A stretch of DNA of 64,000 nucleotides from an uncultured Lachnospiraceae bacterium (lineage in GTDB: Bacteria > Bacillota > Clostridia > Lachnospirales > Lachnospiraceae). The translations under genes were made by a program, and so were the position numbers. Position 1 is the stretch's first letter; each line of letters opens with the position of its first letter. The notes beneath the pieces were generated by a model that did no database searches, was not told the origin of the DNA, and worked only from the letters and a program-made list of their open reading frames with translations. Where the stretch lies: the NCBI GenBank assembly GCA_910577675.1, contig CAJTOR010000003.1, positions 32,077 through 96,076 of the forward strand, written 5' to 3'. Below are positions 7,712 through 15,762 of the stretch, piece by piece.

Positions 7712-9544
7712 ATGTACCGGAGAAAAATATTAAAAAAATGCGCTGTTATGTTCCTTGCGGCAGTGCTGCTTATAGGTTCGCTGCCCTGTTTGAGGGTGGA
7801 AGGAACACGGGGTACGGCGCAGGAAAACGGTGAACGGGCGATGTTTTTTGAACTGACAAAGGAGGAGGAAAATTACCTTAGCACTCTTTCAGGGCGGACG
7901 CTTTTTCTTGGAGCCTGTGAGGATGGAATCTGGGTGGGGGATGCTGTGGAGTACGGCGCAGCCGCCCCCCTTTTGGATGTGCTCTTACATGAATTTGGGC
8001 TTGAAGTGGAGATTGTTCTGGGGACATGGGAGGAGAATTCTGCCGCGCTCAAAGAGGGGGAACTTGATTTTTTGATTGGTGTCCCAGCAGTATGGCGGGA
8101 AGAAGAAAGTGAAAGCAGTGCGCAGACCACAGCTTTAAAGGAAGAGGACACGGCGCAGGATGATTCTAAGGGAAACCTGTATGTGAGCGAATGGCTCCGT
8201 GAAAGCCCCTATGTTCTGGTGGAATATGTGGGGGAACCACCTTTGACGGAGGGGGAAGGAAAAACGGAAAAAGCTGCATGTGTTTTTGGTAACCCGGTGG
8301 CGGAGGAACTTTTTTCTTTATTTTCCGGGGTTATTGGCAGTTTTATTAAGGCGGATGGCAAGGACGTATCCCGCCCAGGGGAGGTATCAGTCCTTTCATG
8401 TGCGGGCGAAGATGCAGTTTTTGACGCGCTAAAAGACGGTTCTGCGGCAGTTGCAGTGCTGCCGGAAGATGCGCTGTTTTCAAGATATCCGGCGACGGAA
8501 TTCAATGTAATTTACAGATTTTCCCAAATTAGCGGGCGGGAAGCAATCGGGACAATGGACAGCGAACTTGCCCCGCTGCTTAAAATACTGGATCGCTATT
8601 TATCAGAATCGCAGGAGGGTGATTTGCTGCGGGAAGCCATTTTTAACCGGCAGCAAAATATCCGGCAGGAGAAAATCTTTGCGAGGGAGAAAAAGGTATT
8701 AAAAGAGTTGAAAGCGGGGGGCGGGGTGTTTGGATATGCGCAGGTGGGACTTGATGCAATGCCTTCTTTCTGGTGTGATAAGGATGGGGAACACGGAAAG
8801 ATAGCAGATTTTCTTTTGTTTGTAATGGAGGTGACGGGGCTTTCGTTTGAGCGCGATGGCTTTCTTGGGGCAAAGGCTGTGCAGGCACTTGATGACGGGG
8901 ATATTTTATTTGCCGTCGGCATGCCGACCGCGGCTGGGGAGCAGACATACTGTTATGCTGCCATTTTGCAGGACTGGCTTATTCCCGTTGTGGCAGCAAA
9001 GGATGGGGCGGCATTTGGCGGGGGGGAGGCGGAAGTACAAAAAGCCTTGGCACAGCGTTACTGGGGTGTGGTGCAGGACTTTTTACCGCTTCTTTCCGGA
9101 ACCGCATTCGACGGGCGTACCGTGGGATTTTCGGATGGTCAGGCACTGTATGAAGCATTTGAGAAGGGCGAGGTCGGCGGGATGCTTACAGGGCAGGAAA
9201 ACTATGATGCGCTCCTGCTATCAGGCGGGGATTTTCTCGGGGTAAGTCTTAAAGATTCGTATGTGACGGTTCCAAATATCCGCCTGCCGATTGCAAGTGG
9301 GCTTGCCTTTGCAGAAGAGAACCAAAGGGAAGCAGATTTTTTTTCGCGCCTGTGGCAGTTCTATCGAAATTTACATACTGAGGAGGAAATTGCGGGGCAG
9401 TTCCGCTTAAAGTATGAAAAGGCAGAACGCGAGATTTTTTATCTTGTCCGGGCGCTGTGTGTATGCGGCGCTGTGCTGGTTCTTTTTTTGGCAGTGCTAA
9501 TTATTCGCGGTGCGCGGGTCGGTAAAAGCGCCAGGCGCAAGTAG
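7712..9544 (+). CDS. Membrane-anchored protein with two family-3 solute-binding-like domains
   Basis: The protein has a signal sequence at residues 1-30 (basic start, hydrophobic core). Two successive regions resemble bacterial family-3 periplasmic ligand-binding domains (about residues 50-330 and 335-570; pattern GELDFLIGVP and ALDDGDILFAVGMP). One membrane segment lies near the C-terminus (about 575-598), followed by only about 12 basic residues. This is the outer half of a BvgS-like or diguanylate-cyclase-type sensor with no output domain. The start at 7712 gives a clean signal peptide; an ATG at 7655 is in frame but has no RBS. The ligand is unknown. The call rests on fold-like patterns, not on strong motifs. 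Confidence 0.6.
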   Translation: MYRRKILKKCAVMFLAAVLLIGSLPCLRVEGTRGTAQENGERAMFFELTKEEENYLSTLSGRTLFLGACEDGIWVGDAVEYGAAAPLLDVLLHEFGLEVEIVLGTWEENSAALKEGELDFLIGVPAVWREEESESSAQTTALKEEDTAQDDSKGNLYVSEWLRESPYVLVEYVGEPPLTEGEGKTEKAACVFGNPVAEELFSLFSGVIGSFIKADGKDVSRPGEVSVLSCAGEDAVFDALKDGSAAVAVLPEDALFSRYPATEFNVIYRFSQISGREAIGTMDSELAPLLKILDRYLSESQEGDLLREAIFNRQQNIRQEKIFAREKKVLKELKAGGGVFGYAQVGLDAMPSFWCDKDGEHGKIADFLLFVMEVTGLSFERDGFLGAKAVQALDDGDILFAVGMPTAAGEQTYCYAAILQDWLIPVVAAKDGAAFGGGEAEVQKALAQRYWGVVQDFLPLLSGTAFDGRTVGFSDGQALYEAFEKGEVGGMLTGQENYDALLLSGGDFLGVSLKDSYVTVPNIRLPIASGLAFAEENQREADFFSRLWQFYRNLHTEEEIAGQFRLKYEKAEREIFYLVRALCVCGAVLVLFLAVLIIRGARVGKSARRK

Positions 9545-9620
9545 GTTTTGAGTATAGTCGGGAAATTGCCTGCCTTTTTGTATGTTTTCAAAAAAGAATA
9601 AAAAAATATGAAAAAACTAG

Positions 9621-9649
9621 TTGACAAACGGACAAGCCCCTGATATAAT
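9621..9649 (+). promoter_or_regulatory. Consensus sigma-A promoter for the tRNA unit
   Basis: TTGACA at 9621-9626, a 17-bp spacer, and TATAAT at 9644-9649: a perfect match to the housekeeping promoter consensus, about 55 bp before the first tRNA, as expected for a stable-RNA unit. Confidence 0.92.
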
Positions 9650-9703
9650 AAAGTCCGTGGTTGCGCAGAGATGGTAAGAAAAACCTGCGCCCATCATGTC
9701 AAC

Positions 9704-9776
9704 GGGATCTTAGCTCAGCTGGGAGAGCATCTGCCTTACAAGCAGAGGGTCATAGGTTCGAACCCTATAGGTCCCA
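9704..9776 (+). tRNA. tRNA-Val (anticodon UAC)
   Basis: Full cloverleaf. The acceptor strands GGGATCT and AGGTCCC pair with one G-U. The D arm is GCTCAGCTGGGAGAGC, the anticodon stem TCTGC/GCAGA holds loop CTTACAA (anticodon TAC), and the T arm contains GGTTCGAACC. The discriminator base is A and CCA is not encoded. It sits between a perfect promoter and tRNA-Met. Confidence 0.96.
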
Positions 9777-9800
9777 TTTTACAGCTTATAGCTGTAATGT

Positions 9801-9874
9801 GGCGAAGTAGCTCAGTTGGCTAGAGCACACGGTTCATACCCGTGGTGTCGGGGGTTCAAATCCCTTCTTCGCTA
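9801..9874 (+). tRNA. tRNA-Met (anticodon CAU), elongator type
   Basis: The acceptor GGCGAAG pairs with CTTCGCT (ending in G-U), the anticodon stem CACGG/CCGTG holds loop TTCATAC, and the T loop is GGTTCAAATCC. CCA is not encoded. It lacks the three G-C pairs of initiator tRNA in the anticodon stem, so it is elongator Met; a lysidine-modified tRNA-Ile2 with the same anticodon cannot be fully excluded by eye. Confidence 0.93.
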
Positions 9875-9880
9875 CTTTTG

Positions 9881-9909
9881 GAGAGATAAGGTGACTTATC
9901 TCTCTTTTT
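9881..9909 (+). terminator. Rho-independent terminator of the tRNA unit
   Basis: A ten-base perfect stem, GAGAGATAAG (9881-9890) with CTTATCTCTC (9895-9904), has a GTGA loop and is followed by five T. It lies 7 bases after tRNA-Met. Confidence 0.93.
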
Positions 9910-10022
9910 GTATGCGCAGACCCGCGCGGGGGAAAACTAACTTTAAGATATTTGCTGCCTTAAAACTGGGGATTTTGCAGATATGGATGCAGGCTTATGG
10001 TTGAATGGAAAGGAGGACAATT

Positions 10023-10601
10023 GTGAGGATTGGAACCGGATATGATGTGCACCGCCTTGTGCCCGGCAGAAAGCTTGTACTTGGCGGCGTTGAAATTGCA
10101 TATGAGAAAGGGCTGCTCGGGCACTCTGACGCGGATGTGCTGGTACATGCGGTGATGGACGCGCTTTTGGGCGCGGCGGCGCTCGGCGATATCGGGAGGC
10201 ATTTTCCGGACAGTGACGAGCAGTACCGCGGGGTGAGCAGCCTGAAACTTCTTAAACATGTGGGGGATCTGCTTTCGCAGGAACACTATCTGGTTGGCAA
10301 TATTGATGCCACGATAATTGCACAGCGCCCAAAACTTGCGGAGTACTTATCTACGATGGGGGAGAATATCGCTTCGGTGTTAGGTATTGAGAAAAATCAG
10401 GTCAATATCAAGGCGACCACGGAGGAGGGGCTTGGCTTTACCGGTGCGGGCGAGGGGATTGCCGCGCAGGCTGTAGCGCTTTTGGTTTCGGCTGGGGACT
10501 TTATGGAGGGCGGCAATGCTGGGGTTGTGTACGCGTATGATGGCACCGTGCGGGAGCGTGGCTGTTCGGGCGGAAAGTGTGGTTACTGCGGCAAAGTATA
10601 A
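10023..10601 (+). CDS. ispF: 2-C-methyl-D-erythritol 2,4-cyclodiphosphate synthase
   Basis: Cyclises CDP-ME-2-phosphate in the MEP isoprenoid pathway; a cytosolic zinc homotrimer. GYDVHRL (metal ligands Asp and His), GHSDADVLVHAVMDALLG and GDIGRHFPD match the family closely. The GTG at 10023 is 6 bases after aaaggagg. At 192 residues it exceeds the usual 155-160: the core ends near residue 160 and about 28 residues follow, ending in a Cys cluster (CSGGKCGYCG). No other MEP gene is adjacent. Confidence 0.95.
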   Translation: MRIGTGYDVHRLVPGRKLVLGGVEIAYEKGLLGHSDADVLVHAVMDALLGAAALGDIGRHFPDSDEQYRGVSSLKLLKHVGDLLSQEHYLVGNIDATIIAQRPKLAEYLSTMGENIASVLGIEKNQVNIKATTEEGLGFTGAGEGIAAQAVALLVSAGDFMEGGNAGVVYAYDGTVRERGCSGGKCGYCGKV

Positions 10602-10610
10602 AAAAACTCC

Positions 10611-11133
10611 CTTTTCAGAATTGTGTACCCGTTGAAAAATAGCCGATAAAATATTGTAAGGAGCAAAGCATGAAAAATACAGATATTCTTGTTGATCTGC
10701 TCATGGAGGATATAGAAAATAAGACTGTTCTCGAAGCTGCCTGCGGGGCGGCGGATTTTTCTATTTCTGCATCGGCCTATTCTGATGGCGTTTATTGTAT
10801 TGATCTTGATGCCGGAAGACTAAACTGCAAGACTGCTGCAAATATACATTTTCAAATCATGGATGCGTCCAAAATGGATTATGCAGATGATACATTTGAT
10901 ACCGTTATTTTATACAATGCCTTTGCTCATATTCAGTCCCAATGGGTTGAGATTGAACGGGAATGCAAACGAGTTCTAAAAACAGATGGAGTTATTTATA
11001 TCGTGGGGACATGGAAATTGGATGTACGTATAATAATGGATGTTTTTGGCGATAAGGCAAAATGGCGGAATCAATTTCTGATTGTTGAAATAAGAAAATA
11101 AAGGGTACCATTTGGGTACGCTTTCCCGAAAAG
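10611..11133. mobile_element. Possible inverted-repeat-flanked cassette carrying a methyltransferase gene
   Basis: A 20-base sequence at 10611-10630 (beginning CTTTTC, ending GTACCC) recurs in inverted orientation at 11114-11133 with 15 of 20 positions matching, including six identical bases at both ends. The 523-bp interval contains only the methyltransferase gene, which looks more AT-rich than its neighbours. I see no transposase and no clear target duplication, so this is a MITE-like or captured cassette by inference. Confidence 0.4.
10670..11101 (+). CDS. Class I SAM-dependent methyltransferase, short
   Basis: A 143-residue Methyltransf_11-type Rossmann protein. Motif I is VLEAACGAADFSI, the acidic residue after beta-2 is in YCIDLDAG, and motif II/III is DDTFDTVILYNAFAHI, followed by the usual VLKTDGVIYIVG strand. 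It lacks the N-terminal helices and C-terminal strands of a full-length enzyme (normally 200 or more residues), so it may be a minimal or decayed form. The substrate cannot be predicted. It follows a good RBS (aaggagc) and is flanked by imperfect inverted repeats. Confidence 0.8.
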   Translation: MKNTDILVDLLMEDIENKTVLEAACGAADFSISASAYSDGVYCIDLDAGRLNCKTAANIHFQIMDASKMDYADDTFDTVILYNAFAHIQSQWVEIERECKRVLKTDGVIYIVGTWKLDVRIIMDVFGDKAKWRNQFLIVEIRK

Positions 11134-11172
11134 AGATTAAAAAAATAGGAAAAGGGGCATGGGAAAGGTAAG

Positions 11173-11682
11173 ATGGGGGATGTTATGGAGGGTATGAATT
11201 ATTCGCTTACTGATTTGGTGCGGGTGGCTTACGGGCTAAGGCAGCAGGATATCCGGACATATTCGCCTCTTACGCTCGCCTATATCGGGGATGCGATCTA
11301 TGATCTGATTATCCGCACGATGCTTGTTGAGAAGGGCAACAGCCAGGTGAACAAGCTCCATAAAAGAGCGAGTGGTTTTGTGAAGGCATCGGCGCAGAAA
11401 CAGGCGATGGAGGCGATTGAACCGCTCCTGACACCGGAGGAGCACGGATATTACAAGCGCGGGCGCAACGCGAAATCTTTTACCACGGCAAAAAATGCCT
11501 CCATTGCGGAGTACCGCATAGCGACCGGGTTTGAGGCGCTGATTGGTTTTTTGTACCTGACGGGGCGGATGGAACGGCTGATGGAGCTGGTGAAATACGG
11601 GACGGACGCGCTTTTGGGGGAGGATTTTAAGAACCCTGAGGAGGAGATTTTAACAGAACAAGATATGCCGGAACAGGGGTGA
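11173..11682 (+). CDS. mrnC: Mini-ribonuclease III
   Basis: A dimeric RNase III-type endonuclease without a dsRNA-binding domain; in Bacillus it matures 23S rRNA ends. The RNase III signature is seen as LAYIGDAIYDLIIRTM, with the second acidic catalytic region in IAEYRIATGFEALIGFLYLTG. The 169-residue length is somewhat longer than Bacillus MrnC (about 143) because of an acidic C-terminal tail. The start at 11173 has ggaaagg upstream; ATGs at 11185 and 11194 are alternatives. The order mrnC-rlmB-sigH is conserved in Firmicutes. Confidence 0.93.
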   Translation: MGDVMEGMNYSLTDLVRVAYGLRQQDIRTYSPLTLAYIGDAIYDLIIRTMLVEKGNSQVNKLHKRASGFVKASAQKQAMEAIEPLLTPEEHGYYKRGRNAKSFTTAKNASIAEYRIATGFEALIGFLYLTGRMERLMELVKYGTDALLGEDFKNPEEEILTEQDMPEQG

Positions 11683-11719
11683 TATAATTTTTTTAGGCAG
11701 ATTGGCAGGGAGGTAAAAT

Positions 11720-12472
11720 ATGGAAAATGAAAGTTTGACCATAGAGGGAAGAAATGCGGTGCTTGAGGCGTTCCGCGCGGGAAAGACCATCGATAAAATT
11801 TTTGTGCTGGATGGCTGTCAGGACGGACCCATCCGCACGATTGTGAGGGAGGCGAAAAAGGGGGATACCATCCTTTCTTTTGTTGCGAAGGAGCGGCTTG
11901 ACCAGATGTCGGAAACCGGGAAACACCAGGGGGTGGTCGCATATGCGGCGGCATATGGGTACGCGCAGGTGGAGGATATCTTAAATGCGGCGAGAAAGAA
12001 AAATGAGCCTCCGTTTGTTATCCTGCTTGACGAGATTGAAGACCCGCATAATCTGGGGGCGATTATCAGAACTGCAAACCAGGCGGGAGCCCACGGCATT
12101 ATCATTCCAAAGCGCAGGGCGGTGGGGCTGACAGCAACAGCCGCAAAGGCGAGTGCCGGTGCAATCAACTACACGCCTGTGGCAAAAGTGACAAACCTTG
12201 TTAAGACCATGGAGCAGTTAAAGGAGGAAGGGCTCTGGTTTGTGTGTGCGGATATGGATGGCGGGGTTATGTATGGGCAGAACCTGAAAGGTCCGATCGG
12301 TCTGGTGATCGGCAGTGAGGGGGACGGGGTGAGCCGCCTCGTCAAAGAAAAATGTGATTTTGTAACAAAAATCCCGATGTTCGGGGATGTTGATTCACTC
12401 AACGCCTCTGTGGCAGCCGGAGTCCTAGCATATGAGGTAGTGAGGCAGAGAAGGTTTGCAGGAAAACTTTAG
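11720..12472 (+). CDS. rlmB: 23S rRNA (guanosine-2'-O)-methyltransferase, SpoU family
   Basis: Methylates the 2'-OH of a 23S rRNA guanosine (G2251 in E. coli). The N-terminal substrate-binding domain (about residues 1-75, IEGRNAVLEAF) precedes the SPOUT knot domain. Its three motifs are present: DPHNLGAIIRTANQAGAHG, VIGSEGDGVS and SLNASVAAGVLAYE. At 250 residues it is full length. A good RBS (ggcagggagg) lies 37 bp after mrnC. The exact target is inferred from family and synteny. Confidence 0.94.
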   Translation: MENESLTIEGRNAVLEAFRAGKTIDKIFVLDGCQDGPIRTIVREAKKGDTILSFVAKERLDQMSETGKHQGVVAYAAAYGYAQVEDILNAARKKNEPPFVILLDEIEDPHNLGAIIRTANQAGAHGIIIPKRRAVGLTATAAKASAGAINYTPVAKVTNLVKTMEQLKEEGLWFVCADMDGGVMYGQNLKGPIGLVIGSEGDGVSRLVKEKCDFVTKIPMFGDVDSLNASVAAGVLAYEVVRQRRFAGKL

Positions 12473-12511
12473 GACGCACAGCGGCAGGAGAATGGAATTT
12501 AGGAGGGGTGC

Positions 12512-13153
12512 ATGGATTACAGGGAGTACGAGGCTTTGAGCGATGAGCAGCTTTTAGCGGGGAATGCGGCGGGTGACAGGTATGCGGCGGAGGTTTTGAT
12601 TGCGCGCTACAAAAACCTGGTGCGCAAGAATGCCCATGCGCTCTATCTGATTGGCGGCGACCGCGAGGATTTAATCCAGGAAGGTATGATCGGATTGTAC
12701 AAGGCAATAAGGGATTACGATAAGGAGAAGAGCGCAGGGTTTGCAACCTTTGCAAACCTCTGTATTTCAAGGCAGATGTACACGGCGGTCCAGGCTTCCA
12801 ACACGCGCAAGAACCAGCCGTTAAATGATTATCTCTCGTTCGATGCCCCCCTGCCCGCGGAGGGAGGCGAGGGAGCCTGGGAAATGGCGGGGACGGAGTT
12901 TTTGCCGCTTCGCTGGTACTTGCAGAACACTGCCGGAAACCCGGAAGAGATGGTGATTGACCGGGAGAGTGAGCAGCAGATGGAGGAGTATCTAAAGAGC
13001 CGTCTTAGCAGCTTTGAACTTGAGGTATTAAAGGCGTACATGGAGGAAGAAAACTATGCGCGTGTGGCAAAACGTCTTGGCAGGAGCTCAAAGACGGTGG
13101 ACAATGCATTGCAGAGAATTCGAAAAAAACTGGCGTTCCCGGTCTGCGGGTAA
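12512..13153 (+). CDS. sigH: RNA polymerase sigma factor SigH
   Basis: A sigma-70 family factor that in Bacillus and Clostridia starts the transition to sporulation. The 213-residue protein has region 2 (NAHALYLIGGDREDLIQEG, then GLYKAIRDYD) and a region 4 helix-turn-helix (ARVAKRLGRSSKTVDNALQRI). Its position after mrnC-rlmB matches the Bacillus yacO-sigH order, with yacP missing. The start follows aggagggg. Confidence 0.94.
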   Translation: MDYREYEALSDEQLLAGNAAGDRYAAEVLIARYKNLVRKNAHALYLIGGDREDLIQEGMIGLYKAIRDYDKEKSAGFATFANLCISRQMYTAVQASNTRKNQPLNDYLSFDAPLPAEGGEGAWEMAGTEFLPLRWYLQNTAGNPEEMVIDRESEQQMEEYLKSRLSSFELEVLKAYMEEENYARVAKRLGRSSKTVDNALQRIRKKLAFPVCG

Positions 13154-13181
13154 GCGCCTTTTTTTGTGCGCATCCCCGACC

Positions 13182-13210
13182 TTGACTTTTTCCAGCCGGC
13201 GTTATATTAT
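13182..13210 (+). promoter_or_regulatory. Probable sigma-A promoter, distal
   Basis: TTGACT (13182-13187), 17 bp, TATTAT (13205-13210), about 170 bp before the LCP-like gene. It may be a second start point for that gene. Confidence 0.5.
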
Positions 13211-13287
13211 ATTCAAGTTTGGTTATGAGGTCAAAGAACCAGGTACTTATAAAACCGGGATTCATAACGAGTGACCATTTTCTTCCC

Positions 13288-13316
13288 TTGACAGGGGATT
13301 GAGGGCAAAGTATACT
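13288..13316 (+). promoter_or_regulatory. Sigma-A promoter of the LCP-like gene
   Basis: TTGACA (13288-13293), a 17-bp spacer and TATACT (13311-13316), one base from consensus, about 65 bp before the UUG start at 13381. A short GCCC/GGGC hairpin with four T follows at about 13345-13362. Confidence 0.8.
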
Positions 13317-13380
13317 GTATGGGGCAAAATATTTTGTGTCAGTCTGCCCTTGATGGGCTTTTAAAAAAGGAGAATGCGGA

Positions 13381-14190
13381 TTGAGGGAACGTGCGGTAAC
13401 TGGGATCTTTTACATTTTTTGTTTTTTACTTGCAAGTCTTGGCTTTTTGGGGGGATACTATGCAGTGCAAAATTACTTTGCTGTGCCTAAGGAAGTGGAG
13501 AGCTTTCTTGGCGGGCAAAGTGGCAAGGGGCAGGGGGGAAAGGACGGGGAGAGTGGATTTAAGAAATTGGAAGAAGCGCGCGGGGAACTTAGCAGGAAAA
13601 TGGCCCCGACGGCGGTTCGGCTGGATATTTTCTGTGTGCTCGAAGAGAAGCTTGAAGCGGTTATCAGTGTGCTTGATACGCGCAGGGGGACATGGAACCT
13701 CTATACTTTCCCGGCAGATACCCGCGTTGAGCTGGGGGAAACCCGCTACCGCAGGCTTTCAGCGCAGTTCCCGGCGCTGCCACAGATGTTTGAGATCGGG
13801 ATACTGACCGAGTACATGGGCAGGGAACATGCGGCGGGGGTGCTTGCGGCGGTCTTTGAAGACATGCTTTTTTGCAGTTTCAAGACTGCGGTAACCTGCA
13901 CGAGGGAGGAACTTTCTGCCTGGTGTGAGAAAGAGGGGGAAATATATACCGCCACGCAGGAGGTAATGGATTTTCTGGCACTTTCCCCGGGGCAGAAGGA
14001 CACCCTTGGGCGTTTGCAGGATGCGCAGGATGAATCTTCGCTGCAATATGCGGAATCCATCGCATTGCTTGGCTCAGAAGACTTTGCTGCGCGGATGATT
14101 TCCGGGGAGCGCCTGGGGGATGGTTACAAGCTGAACGAGAATGAGGCGAGACGGCAGCTGGCGGGGAGTGCTGTAAAGGAAAAGAAGTAA
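13381..14190 (+). CDS. Membrane-anchored protein, divergent LytR-CpsA-Psr-like
   Basis: A 269-residue protein with one N-terminal membrane segment (about residues 5-30), a Gly/Lys-rich linker and an extracellular domain. The stretch AVISVLDTRRG...TFPADTRV resembles the start of LCP domains, whose IPRDTRV motif binds polyprenyl phosphate, and EYMGREHAAGVLAAVFEDML fits the next helix. The later LCP arginine motifs are not recognisable, so catalytic ability is doubtful. It starts with UUG after aaaggag. It probably forms a unit with the small exported protein and the YitT gene downstream. Confidence 0.5.
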   Translation: MRERAVTGIFYIFCFLLASLGFLGGYYAVQNYFAVPKEVESFLGGQSGKGQGGKDGESGFKKLEEARGELSRKMAPTAVRLDIFCVLEEKLEAVISVLDTRRGTWNLYTFPADTRVELGETRYRRLSAQFPALPQMFEIGILTEYMGREHAAGVLAAVFEDMLFCSFKTAVTCTREELSAWCEKEGEIYTATQEVMDFLALSPGQKDTLGRLQDAQDESSLQYAESIALLGSEDFAARMISGERLGDGYKLNENEARRQLAGSAVKEKK

Positions 14191-14213
14191 TAGCCTGCAA
14201 CGGGAAATGAGGT

Positions 14214-14663
14214 ATGCGGATGAAAGGAAGAAAATTGACCCTGGCGCTGATTTTTATGCTTGGTCTGGTTCTGACCGGGAGCCTGTGTTACCGGGCAGGG
14301 CGTGTGGAGGGGGCTTCGGGCGGCGGTGTTCCCGGTTCTGCCGGTGATCCCCTGATTACAAAATCCTATTTGGAGGAGCGGCTTAAACAGGTTTCTGGCG
14401 GGACGGCGACAGGCTTTGTGCGGGTGACGCTTCTTCGCGGCGAGGGGATCGTGCTTGATTCCGGCAGCGAGCTGATGCTCTATAGCGGCAGCGCGGCGGT
14501 TACGGGTGCGGACGGACTGGTTAATCTGACAACTGGGGAGCTGTTTAAAAGAGGGAATTCTACCGTGCGCTACAATCTGTATCTTGCGCCTGCAAACGGA
14601 TGCGGGATAGAGGCGGACGGGAATGTGACGGCTTATATCCGGGGAAATTACAGAAAAAACTAA
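14214..14663 (+). CDS. Exported small protein of unknown function
   Basis: A 149-residue protein with a signal or anchor segment (about residues 8-26), a Gly/Ser-rich linker and a compact beta-rich domain (VRVTLLRGEGIVLDSGSELM, GLVNLTTGELFKRGN). This pattern recalls small secreted Firmicutes proteins of unknown function that I have no name for. The RBS (gaaatgagg) is adequate. The 23-bp gap from the LCP-like gene and 21-bp gap to the YitT gene argue for a shared transcript and an envelope role. Confidence 0.65.
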   Translation: MRMKGRKLTLALIFMLGLVLTGSLCYRAGRVEGASGGGVPGSAGDPLITKSYLEERLKQVSGGTATGFVRVTLLRGEGIVLDSGSELMLYSGSAAVTGADGLVNLTTGELFKRGNSTVRYNLYLAPANGCGIEADGNVTAYIRGNYRKN

Positions 14664-14684
14664 TAAAATAAAGTGAGGTAGTAT

Positions 14685-15557
14685 ATGTTGACAGACTGGG
14701 AAGGCCACAAAATAAGAAACTGGATTGCATTGGTTACCGGTGTTTTCCTGCTTGCGATATCGGTCAACTGGGTGTATGACCCGGCGGGTATGGTAACAGG
14801 GGGTGTTACGGGGCTTGGAATATCAATTAAATATTTATCTGGTAAATTCCTGCCGTTTGAGATACCGGTGTGGCTGACAAACCTGGCCTTCAATCTTCCG
14901 CTGTTAATTCTTGCATGGAAGCTGCTCGGAAAAAAATTTATCCTGCGCACCCTGGTGGCGACGGGGCTGCTCTCGTTTTTTATCTACCTGATCCCATATG
15001 TTCCGGTTTTTGACGGTGATCCTCTGCTCGCATGTGTTTTTGGGGGCGTAATAGCAGGTGCAGGTATGGGATTGGTGCTGGCAACCATGTCAACCACGGG
15101 GGGAACGGATGTTTTGTGCATGTTGTTGCATGTAAAGCTAAAACATATCTCCGTTCCGCGCCTGCTCAATTTTGTTGACGGGCTTGTGGTTGTGACCGGC
15201 GTGTTTGTTTTCGGGATCAACAAGGCGCTCTATGCAATTATATCCGTCTATATTGTATCAAAAGTATCGGACGGCATTATGGACGGCATGAAATTTGCGA
15301 AGATGGCATACATTATTTCGGAGCGCTACATGGAGATTGCCGAACATATTCTGACGGCAATCGACAGGGGAGTGACGGGGCTTAACGCAACAGGAATGTA
15401 TTCCAACAAGGACAGGAAAGTGCTGTTCTGCGTTGTTTCAAAAAAGGAGATGGTGGAGGTGCTTGAGATTACACACAGGCTTGATCCCCAGGCTTTCGTG
15501 ATTGTAAGCGATGTCAGGGAGGTGATGGGGGAGGGATTTATCGAGTATAAACAATAG
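14685..15557 (+). CDS. YitT family membrane protein
   Basis: A 290-residue protein with five to six membrane segments (about residues 10-180), including the family motifs GGVTGLGISIKYL and STTGGTDVLCMLL. A cytoplasmic DUF2179 domain (about 215-290; GVTGLNATGMYSNKDRKVLFCVV) follows. YitT/YpjC-family proteins are widespread in Firmicutes; their transport function is not settled. The start follows aagtgagg. Confidence 0.9.
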   Translation: MLTDWEGHKIRNWIALVTGVFLLAISVNWVYDPAGMVTGGVTGLGISIKYLSGKFLPFEIPVWLTNLAFNLPLLILAWKLLGKKFILRTLVATGLLSFFIYLIPYVPVFDGDPLLACVFGGVIAGAGMGLVLATMSTTGGTDVLCMLLHVKLKHISVPRLLNFVDGLVVVTGVFVFGINKALYAIISVYIVSKVSDGIMDGMKFAKMAYIISERYMEIAEHILTAIDRGVTGLNATGMYSNKDRKVLFCVVSKKEMVEVLEITHRLDPQAFVIVSDVREVMGEGFIEYKQ

Positions 15558-15762
15558 AGTTGGTAAAAATGACGAAATTTTGACAATAATTAGAAATTCC
15601 AGGTTTTATCTATGCAAATTAGACAAAATGGCAAAACGTTATTTGTGTAATTGCCCTATGGTTTTTTTATTATTTTTGTTGTACAATACAAATAGACGGT
15701 TAAGTCAGGCATCCAGCGTGAAGTAACTCAGTTGAATCACAAGAAATGAGGAGGAACATAAA

